From: Paenibacillus polymyxa
GTDB taxonomy: Bacteria > Bacillota > Bacilli > Paenibacillales > Paenibacillaceae
NCBI RefSeq assembly: GCF_018614975.1
Contig: NZ_JAGGNR010000011.1
Location: 248,001-312,000 of the forward strand
Length of the DNA: 64,000 nucleotides
Direction: 5' to 3'
Shown here: positions 58,353-64,000 of the stretch, one piece after another
How the letters are laid out: each line of letters opens with the position of its first letter
Numbering within the stretch: position 1 is the first letter of the stretch
Position numbers and translations under genes: made by a program
Notes under the pieces: model-generated
What the model was told of the DNA's origin: nothing
Databases searched by the model: none
Seen by the model: only the letters and a program-made list of their open reading frames with translations

Positions 58353-58793
58353 ATGTTGAAAATAGCATTTATCGCCCATGACCGTAAAAAAGAAGAGATG
58401 GTTAATTTCGTGACGGCATATGAGCCTGTTTTTACGGACCATCAATTGTATTCTACAGGAACAACAGGCCTTCGTATTATGGAAGGCACGTCTCTGAAGA
58501 TTCATCGATTCGAATCAGGCCCACTGGGTGGAGATCAGCAGATTGGAGCTTTGGTTGCGCAAAATGAGATGGATCTGATTATTTTTCTGCGTGATCCACT
58601 GATGGCACAACCTCACGAGCCAGATATTAATGCGTTGCTGCGTCTTTGTGATGTGCAGGGAATTCCACTTGCCACCAATATCGCAACCGCTGAGATTCTG
58701 GTTAAGGCTCTGGATCGTGGCGATTTTGCCTGGAGAGAGCTGGTACATAAATACAAGCCGGAGGCTGGATTAAATTCGGGTGATTCCGAATGA
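58353..58793 (+). CDS. mgsA: Methylglyoxal synthase
   Basis: MgsA converts dihydroxyacetone phosphate to methylglyoxal and phosphate, a glycolytic bypass. The 146-residue protein has [13 protein letters not shown] near 4-16, the phosphate loop STGTTGLRI near 39, [13 protein letters not shown] near 58, and the catalytic Asp in [14 protein letters not shown] near 77. AGGAGATTG precedes the ATG. It overlaps bshB1 by ATGA, so lysine, methylglyoxal and bacillithiol genes are in one operon. Confidence 0.96.
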   Translation: MLKIAFIAHDRKKEEMVNFVTAYEPVFTDHQLYSTGTTGLRIMEGTSLKIHRFESGPLGGDQQIGALVAQNEMDLIIFLRDPLMAQPHEPDINALLRLCDVQGIPLATNIATAEILVKALDRGDFAWRELVHKYKPEAGLNSGDSE

Positions 58794-59488
58794 GTCTGGA
58801 TATTCTCATCTTTGGAGCACATGCAGACGATGCGGAGATTGGTATGGGTGGTACGATTGCCAAACATACCGCTACTGGCTTGAAAGTAGGCGTGTGTGAT
58901 CTGACTCGTGCTGAGATGTCTTCCAACGGAACAGTAGAGCGCAGAACCGAGGAAGCGGAGCAAGCCTCCCGCGTCCTCGGTCTTTCGTGTCGAACGAACC
59001 TGGGACTTCCTGATCGTGGCTTGTATCTTACGCCTGAACATGTACAGGCGGTGACGGCTGAGATACGTCGTCATGCACCTCGGATGGTGTTTGCTCCCTA
59101 TTGGGAAGATCGTCATCCGGATCATGTCAATTGCAGTAAACTTGTGCAGGAGGCTGTATTTAACGCCAAGCTTCGCAACTACATGCCGGACATGCCTGCC
59201 GTGCAGGTGAAGGAACTTTATTTTTACTTTATTAATGACATCGGGCCTACGGATTTGATTGTAGATATTACGGAACACTATGAGCAAAAAGAAGCATCAT
59301 TGCTCTCTTATCGTTCCCAATTCGAACTGGGAGACGGAGCGGTCTCGACACCACTGAATCAAGGGTATATTGAACGTGTAAGAGCCCGTGATTCCTTGCT
59401 CGGACAACGCAGTCTCATCCCGTTTGCAGAAGGTTTTGCTACAATTACTCCTTACGTGGTTCATCAATTTGGCTTGGGTGCCCAATAA
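58790..59488 (+). CDS. bshB1: Bacillithiol biosynthesis deacetylase BshB1
   Basis: BshB1 removes the acetyl group from GlcNAc-malate in the second step of bacillithiol synthesis. The 232-residue PIG-L/LmbE-type protein has the zinc motif [13 protein letters not shown] near 9-21, a conserved [15 protein letters not shown] near 42, and the third ligand in [10 protein letters not shown] near 105. The start overlaps the mgsA stop. bshA follows after 100 nt. Confidence 0.95.
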   Translation: MSLDILIFGAHADDAEIGMGGTIAKHTATGLKVGVCDLTRAEMSSNGTVERRTEEAEQASRVLGLSCRTNLGLPDRGLYLTPEHVQAVTAEIRRHAPRMVFAPYWEDRHPDHVNCSKLVQEAVFNAKLRNYMPDMPAVQVKELYFYFINDIGPTDLIVDITEHYEQKEASLLSYRSQFELGDGAVSTPLNQGYIERVRARDSLLGQRSLIPFAEGFATITPYVVHQFGLGAQ

Positions 59489-59588
59489 ACAATTTCACAT
59501 TTAACGTTTAATGAAACGAAGGGTTTCATTATTCCGTTGCATTATATCAACCTGCATAAAAGCGGGAGATCAAAGGAGCGTCCACAGG

Positions 59589-60749
59589 ATGGATCAAAAG
59601 CTAAAAATCGGCATCACCTGTTATCCGTCCCTCGGCGGGTCTGGCGTTGTCGCAACAGAGCTGGGCAAATTACTTGCCGAACAGGGGCATCAGGTTCATT
59701 TTATTGCCAACAGTATCCCGTTCAGACTGGGTACGTTCCAGAAGAATATTTTTTATCATGAAGTTGAAGTAAATGATTATTATGTTTTCCGTTACCCTCC
59801 GTATGACCTGTCACTGGCAACAAAGATGGCTCAGGTGGCTAAGTCACAGCAGCTCGATCTGCTGCATGTTCACTATGCCGTGCCACACGCTGTATGTGCC
59901 TTTCTCGCGAAACAAATGGTAGGGGACGGCCTGAAAGTAGTTACCACGTTACATGGAACGGATATTACGGTTCTGGCTCAGGATGAATCTTTGAAGGATC
60001 TGATCCGTCTAGCCATTAATGAAAGTGACGCGGTTACTGCCGTATCCCAAGATTTGATTCGGGAAACGGTCGAATTGCTGGATATTCAGCGTCCAATCGA
60101 TCTAACCTATAATTTTATTGACAAACGAATTTATTATCCGCGGGATGCTGCCAGTCTGCGAAGAGACTTCGCTGCGCCCGACGAAAAAATATTAATGCAC
60201 ATCTCTAATTTCCGACCGGTGAAGAGAACTCAGGATGTGGTGGAGGTCTTCCGTCAGGTACAGGAGCAGGTTCCTGCCAAATTGTTATTTGTTGGTGAAG
60301 GGCCTGATTTGCCGAAGATGCAGTGGAAAATTAATGATCTCGGCTTGAATGATAAGGTTCATTTCCTTGGCAAACAGGATGACATTGCTCAGGTTATTTC
60401 CATGGCAGACGTATTGATGCTTCCATCGGAGAAGGAAAGTTTCGGACTTGTGGCGCTCGAAGCAATGGCTTGTGGTGTACCCACGATCGGTTCACAGGCC
60501 GGAGGAATTCCGGAACTGGTCTTACATGGTAAGACGGGTTATTTATCCGCGATTGGGGATACACAATCCATGGCCGAGAACACCATCCGTTTGTTGACGG
60601 ATGATCGTTTGGCTGCTGAGTTCAGGGAGGCGTGTCTACAGCGCGCTCATCATGATTTTTGCAATGATAAAATTCGACGAGAATATGAACAGATTTATTA
60701 CCGGGTGTTGGGAAGGGAAGTTCCGAACTTGAAGCCAGTATGCGGTTAA
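59589..60749 (+). CDS. bshA: N-acetyl-alpha-D-glucosaminyl L-malate synthase BshA
   Basis: BshA links UDP-GlcNAc to L-malate, the first step of bacillithiol synthesis. The 386-residue GT4 glycosyltransferase begins MDQKLKIGITCYPSLGGSG, followed by ATELGKLLAEQGHQVHFI. It carries HGTDITVL near 125, the donor-site SNFRPVKR near 210, and PSEKESFGLVALEAMACG near 285, with the EX7E Glu pair. ATG 59589 is set by AAAGGAG. Confidence 0.95.
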   Translation: MDQKLKIGITCYPSLGGSGVVATELGKLLAEQGHQVHFIANSIPFRLGTFQKNIFYHEVEVNDYYVFRYPPYDLSLATKMAQVAKSQQLDLLHVHYAVPHAVCAFLAKQMVGDGLKVVTTLHGTDITVLAQDESLKDLIRLAINESDAVTAVSQDLIRETVELLDIQRPIDLTYNFIDKRIYYPRDAASLRRDFAAPDEKILMHISNFRPVKRTQDVVEVFRQVQEQVPAKLLFVGEGPDLPKMQWKINDLGLNDKVHFLGKQDDIAQVISMADVLMLPSEKESFGLVALEAMACGVPTIGSQAGGIPELVLHGKTGYLSAIGDTQSMAENTIRLLTDDRLAAEFREACLQRAHHDFCNDKIRREYEQIYYRVLGREVPNLKPVCG

Positions 60750-60807
60750 TCATTCTTTGACGAAATTATACTGTGGATACCACAACAGGCAAGAGAAGAG
60801 GTGATAT

Positions 60808-62109
60808 GTGGTGGTTCAATGGACACAGGTAGATCGTGAAATGGCAAGGCAAAGTGAGAATGTACTCACAACATTAAACAAACATGGCTACAAGGCATAT
60901 TGGGTAGGTGGCTGTGTTCGTGACGAATTGCTGGAACGAGTTGTAGACGATATGGATATCACGACATCCGCTTCTCCCCAGCAAGTCATGGAACTTTTTG
61001 ATGATTGTATTCCAACAGGTTTGCAGCACGGTACGGTTACCGTTCGTTCAGGCGGTTATTACTTTGAAGTGACCACATTTCGAACAGAATCCGAATATCA
61101 GGATAACCGCAGACCTGCTGCGGTTCAATTTGTTCAGGATATCAAGGAAGACTTACAACGGCGTGACTTCACAATGAACGCTCTTGCTATGGACATCACT
61201 GGGACAATCGTTGACCCATTCGGTGGACAGGCAGATATCAAGAAAGAGCGAGTCAGATGTGTGGGTTCTGCGATGGAACGATTTGGTGAAGATGCACTGC
61301 GGATGCTCCGCTGTGTCCGGTTTGCTTCCGTATTTGATTTCAAAATTGCCCATAATACTTGGAAGGGTCTTGTAAGGCAGAAAGACCTGCTTCAACATAT
61401 AGCAATGGAACGGGTACGCACCGAGATGGTAAAAATGATGTCGGGACCGCATCCTCTAAGAGGGTTGGAGCTGATATACAGAAGTGATTCCCTTGCGCAC
61501 ATCAAAGCGCCGGTTAGCTCGGCGCGTTTTAACAAGACGTTGTTATCCAATCTGGAACAATTGTCAGGTGAGCATGTGTTGCTCCGCTGGTCACTCATTC
61601 TGATTGCTGGTGGTTATAGCAAGGACGAAGCAGACGTATTATTACGTCAGTGGACATTCTCCAATGAACATCGTTCTCGAATAACAGGGGTCCTTCAGGT
61701 GGAGCAGTTGATTCATACTTCCGTTCAGGAGCAGAAGGATACGGTCAGTCTCCGTTCCGATTGGATTGTTACTGTTCTGGATTGTGGCGTTCAGGCGGCG
61801 GATGATTGGCTTCGAATACAGTCTGTCCTGCCAGCAAGGTGGAGGAATCAGTCTGAACAGGAAGAAATGCAGGCTGTTTTGGTACAGGAACTTGCAGGCG
61901 AATGGAGTCAAACGATCCCTGTGCATCACTTGAAAGAGCTGGATATCACAGGGGAACAAGTGTTACAAATGGTGCAGCGCAAAGGTGGGCCTTGGCTGGG
62001 TCAACTGATGAAACATTTGTTACGACAAACGGCGATTGGAACGATAGCGAATCAGCATGAAGTGCTAAGTGCAGAAGTGAAGCGGGTGATTCAAGATGAC
62101 CAAGCATGA
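60808..62109 (+). CDS. cca: CCA tRNA nucleotidyltransferase
   Basis: Cca adds or repairs the 3' CCA end of tRNAs without a template. The 433-residue protein has the class II head motif VGGCVRDELLERVVDDMDI near 33-51, including the catalytic DxD. RRDFTMNALAM near 118 and RFGEDALRMLRCVRFAS near 158 follow, then a helical body and tail. Two GTG codons compete as start (60808 and 60811). GAGGTGA ends at 60804, so 60811 has the better spacing. It overlaps birA by 14 nt. Confidence 0.95.
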   Translation: MVVQWTQVDREMARQSENVLTTLNKHGYKAYWVGGCVRDELLERVVDDMDITTSASPQQVMELFDDCIPTGLQHGTVTVRSGGYYFEVTTFRTESEYQDNRRPAAVQFVQDIKEDLQRRDFTMNALAMDITGTIVDPFGGQADIKKERVRCVGSAMERFGEDALRMLRCVRFASVFDFKIAHNTWKGLVRQKDLLQHIAMERVRTEMVKMMSGPHPLRGLELIYRSDSLAHIKAPVSSARFNKTLLSNLEQLSGEHVLLRWSLILIAGGYSKDEADVLLRQWTFSNEHRSRITGVLQVEQLIHTSVQEQKDTVSLRSDWIVTVLDCGVQAADDWLRIQSVLPARWRNQSEQEEMQAVLVQELAGEWSQTIPVHHLKELDITGEQVLQMVQRKGGPWLGQLMKHLLRQTAIGTIANQHEVLSAEVKRVIQDDQA

Positions 62110-63073
62110 AGATCTGTTACATATGTTATTAAATGCAGAAGGACGATTCGTATCAGGTGAAGAGATCAGTCGTAATCTGTCCATCAGTCGGACTGCTGTG
62201 TGGAAACATGTGAACAAGTTGCGAGACATGGGTTATGAGTTTGAAGCTGTATCCCGCAAAGGTTACCGTCTGGTAACGAAGCCGGAAAGTATTGATGCTA
62301 CCGCTCTCCAATTGGCACTGGATACAACCGTATTTGGCCGTAAGGCTGTTCTGCTGACCTCGACCTTGTCTACGCAAGGGGATGTTCTAAAGTTAGCTGA
62401 GCAAGGGCAGGCAGAAGGTGCTGTGGTCATTGCGGAAGAACAAACAGGAGGAAGAGGACGTTTTGGTCGACAGTGGTTCTCTCCTCCAGGTAAAGGAATC
62501 TGGATGAGTATTCTGTTACGCCCTGATCTACCACTTCAGCACACGCCGCAGCTAACTTTATTAACAGGAGTGGCTGTATGTCGTGCCGTTCGAGCTTGTT
62601 CTGGAGCTGATGCAGGCATCAAATGGCCAAATGATGTGTTGATTGACGGACGCAAGGTATGTGGCATATTGCTTGAATCCACGGTGGAAGATCATGAAGT
62701 CAGATACTGCATTGCAGGTATAGGTGTTGACGTGAACTTTGATCCCGAGGATTATCCGGAAGATCTGACCACAATCGCTACTTCGCTCAAGATGGAGACG
62801 GGGCAGTCCGTTGATCGCACCAAACTAACGGCTGCCATTTTGACGGAGCTTGAACAGTTGTATTTTTTGTATCAAAAAGAAGGATTTGGTGTGATCTCAG
62901 CTCTATGGGAGGCCCTGTCCGTATCGATGAATCGAGAGATTACAGTGACTAATCCTCATGGTGTCATTGAAGGGAAGGCAATCGGATTGGACTCCTCAGG
63001 AGCACTCCTTGTTGAGAAACACGATGGAGAACATACACTAATCATCTCTGGTGAGATTTCCTGGAAGTCGTAA
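62096..63073 (+). CDS. birA: Bifunctional biotin-protein ligase and biotin operon repressor BirA
   Basis: BirA attaches biotin to acetyl-CoA and pyruvate carboxylases and represses biotin genes as biotinyl-AMP complex. The 325-residue protein has an N-terminal winged helix (GEEISRNLSISRTAVWKHVNKL, quoted as EISRNLSISRTAVWKHVN near 22-39). The ligase core follows with EEQTGGRGRFGRQWFSPPGKG near 118 (quoted as GGRGRFGRQWFSPPG) and KWPNDVLIDGRKVCGIL near 178, then an SH3-like C-terminal domain. The start lies within cca. Confidence 0.96.
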   Translation: MTKHEDLLHMLLNAEGRFVSGEEISRNLSISRTAVWKHVNKLRDMGYEFEAVSRKGYRLVTKPESIDATALQLALDTTVFGRKAVLLTSTLSTQGDVLKLAEQGQAEGAVVIAEEQTGGRGRFGRQWFSPPGKGIWMSILLRPDLPLQHTPQLTLLTGVAVCRAVRACSGADAGIKWPNDVLIDGRKVCGILLESTVEDHEVRYCIAGIGVDVNFDPEDYPEDLTTIATSLKMETGQSVDRTKLTAAILTELEQLYFLYQKEGFGVISALWEALSVSMNREITVTNPHGVIEGKAIGLDSSGALLVEKHDGEHTLIISGEISWKS

Positions 63074-63085
63074 ACAATATGTCGA

Positions 63086-63101
63086 ATTTTACTGGTAAAA
63101 T
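63086..63101. repeat. Perfect palindromic operator candidate upstream of panB
   Basis: ATTTTAC, TG, GTAAAAT (63086-63101). It lies about 54 nt before the predicted panB start point and 12 nt after the birA stop. It has no U-run and is not a terminator. Confidence 0.45.
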
Positions 63102-63132
63102 GAACATAAGACGTGAAGTTTGAGCAGAACTT

Positions 63133-63141
63133 TGGTATACT
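63133..63141 (+). promoter_or_regulatory. Extended -10 promoter of panB
   Basis: TGGTATACT (63133-63141) is an extended -10 element without a good -35. Transcription near 63148 would begin just before the structured leader. Confidence 0.5.
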
Positions 63142-63147
63142 GTGTTC

Positions 63148-63346
63148 GTGAGGCGATATCGGCTAATGCAGTCCGAATTGCACTCCCGCAGGCAGTAACC
63201 TTTGTTCTGCTTTGATGTGTTTTATACAAGCAGACCGCAGTGCAAGAATGAAATACGTTGAAGTGAGTTGTTGGATTCTGCTCTGAGCCGAAGAGGACCG
63301 AGACAGAAGGGACGATCGCAAGTGACTCTTTTTTGACTTTTCGGGA
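63148..63346 (+). promoter_or_regulatory. Structured 5' leader of panB, candidate pan-motif RNA
   Basis: Two stem regions are visible. TTGCACT (63178-63184) pairs with AGTGCAA (63239-63245) and encloses CTGCTT (63207-63212) with AAGCAG (63228-63233). A second stem, TTCTGCTC (63276-63283) with GAG-A-CAGAA (63300-63308), has a bulged A. An intrinsic terminator follows. The pan RNA motif, known upstream of panB in Bacillales, has stems with bulged A residues, often in tandem; the match is by position and general shape only. Confidence 0.55.
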
Positions 63347-63376
63347 CTTTTTAGTGGAAAACTAAAAGGTTTTTTT
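63347..63376 (+). terminator. Terminator in the panB leader
   Basis: CTTTTTAGT (63347-63355), GGAAA, ACTAAAAG (63361-63368), then TTTTTTT. It lies 32 nt before the panB start codon and is the likely attenuation point of the leader. Confidence 0.8.
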
Positions 63377-63407
63377 GTTGCGTTTATTTGAAAAGAAGAA
63401 AGGAGCC

Positions 63408-64000
63408 ATGAAAAAAATGGCCAACAAACAAGCGTTGAATATTGTGAAAATGAAAAAATACAAGCAGGATGGCGTGCCGCTTACCATGATCACGGCTTAC
63501 GATTATCCAACTGCACTCCTCGCAGAGGAAGCGGGTATCGATCTGATCCTGGTTGGCGATTCACTCGGCAATGTAGTACTGGGTTATAACTCGACGCTTC
63601 CGGTGACCATTGAGGACATGGTGTACCACACACGTTCCGTAGTGCGCGGAGCCGAGAAGACGTTTATAGTGGCTGATATGCCTTTTATGACCTATCATGG
63701 CAGCGTGGATGAGACGCTTAAGGGTGTACGTCGGCTGATGCAAGAGGGGCATGCCCATGCGGTTAAAATGGAAGGCGGAGTCGAAATAGCGGACACCGTC
63801 AGAGCAGTCGTGCAAGCAGGCGTGCCTGTTCTTGGACATATCGGACTGACACCTCAATCGGTTAATCAGATTGGTGGTTACCGCATTCAGGGCAAGGATG
63901 CAGCGGATGCGAAACGTCTGATGGACGAAGCCAAGGCCTTGGAAGCTGCAGGCGCGTTTGGCATTGTGCTTGAACTGGTTACGGAAGAAGTTGCACGGGC
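63408..64000 (+). CDS. panB: 3-methyl-2-oxobutanoate hydroxymethyltransferase (partial, runs off the window)
   Basis: PanB adds a hydroxymethyl group to 2-oxoisovalerate with methylene-tetrahydrofolate, the first committed step of pantothenate synthesis. The first ~197 residues are present and show MITAYDYPTALLAEEAG near 25-41, LVGDSLGNVVLGY near 47, DMPFMTYHGS near 88, KMEGGVE near 117 and GHIGLTPQSVNQIGGYR near 141. Both ATG 63408 and ATG 63417 are possible; AAAGGAG is very close to the first and about 11 nt from the second. panC and panD probably follow outside the window. Confidence 0.96.
   Translation, partial: MKKMANKQALNIVKMKKYKQDGVPLTMITAYDYPTALLAEEAGIDLILVGDSLGNVVLGYNSTLPVTIEDMVYHTRSVVRGAEKTFIVADMPFMTYHGSVDETLKGVRRLMQEGHAHAVKMEGGVEIADTVRAVVQAGVPVLGHIGLTPQSVNQIGGYRIQGKDAADAKRLMDEAKALEAAGAFGIVLELVTEEVAR

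Noticed and set aside
1..64000. CRISPR arrays, insertion sequences, prophage genes, tRNA or rRNA genes
   Set aside because: No regularly spaced direct repeats, transposase or phage proteins, attachment-site duplications or tRNA cloverleaf patterns were seen by reading both strands.

Overview
The window is a chromosomal segment of an endospore-forming, low-to-mid GC Gram-positive bacterium, most likely Paenibacillus. It encodes SpoIVA, SpoVIF, YpeB and YpjB, a bacillithiol pathway, T-box and TRAP regulation, and GGAGG-type ribosome binding sites. From about 6.8 kb to the right edge the gene order follows the Bacillus subtilis block prsW-ypeB-ypfA-cmk-(plsC)-ypfD-der-plsY-gpsA-spoIVA-hbs-mtrB-hepS-menG-hepT-ndk-cheR-aro-trp-hisC-tyrA-ypiB/F-qcrABC-ypjABCD-dapB-mgsA-bshB1-bshA-cca-birA-panB, with lineage-specific insertions and losses.

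Layout. 0-2.4 kb: end of a BclA-like exosporium protein gene, then serA on the minus strand behind a T-box leader. 2.7-6 kb: a CPBP protease, a tail-anchored unknown, a metallophosphoesterase, a polysaccharide deacetylase lipoprotein and a small unknown. 6.2-18.9 kb: mecA, prsW, ypeB (without an adjacent sleB), a PilZ protein, cmk, plsC, the S1-domain protein, der, plsY, gpsA, spoVIF and small genes. 19.4-20.9 kb: spoIVA. 21-24.8 kb: an inserted three-gene ribose-type ABC importer with a perfect TGTGA-N6-TCACA operator. 25-31.4 kb: hbs, mtrB (TRAP), hepS-menG-ubiA-ubiX-hepT (menaquinone and prenyl side chain), ndk. 31.5-44.1 kb: cheR, aroC-aroB-aroH, a TRAP-type trp leader, trpEDCFBA, hisC, tyrA. 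44.1-46.7 kb: an apparent small RNA gene on the minus strand and an ECF sigma/anti-sigma pair with its own ECF-type promoter. 46.9-51.7 kb: an unknown protein, gamma-carbonic anhydrase, an IDEAL-domain protein, DUF2487, qcrABC. 51.8-56.9 kb: ypjA, an inserted GH5 cellulase gene, ypjB, a YitT-family gene (minus), MazG-type ypjD. 56.9-64 kb: TPR protein, dapB, mgsA, bshB1, bshA, cca, birA, a structured pan leader and the start of panB.

How the parts work together. The aromatic block is one pathway from the last common steps (aroB, aroC) to Trp, Tyr and Phe. TRAP encoded by mtrB about 10 kb upstream has an apparent 11-triplet (G/U/C)AG target directly after a strong trp promoter, and the leader ends in an intrinsic terminator. 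HepS/HepT, MenG, the UbiA-like and the UbiX-like proteins and the QcrABC complex connect menaquinone synthesis with respiration. PlsC, PlsY and GpsA supply phosphatidic acid.

The most notable non-coding signals are a stand-alone minus-strand RNA (44221-44304) with a perfect consensus sigma-A promoter, three hairpins and a C/U-rich loop complementary to Shine-Dalgarno sequences; the trp leader; a CRP/FNR-type operator before the sugar importer; and the panB leader. No CRISPR array, insertion sequence, prophage, tRNA or rRNA was seen. All calls were made by reading the sequence; no database search was run.
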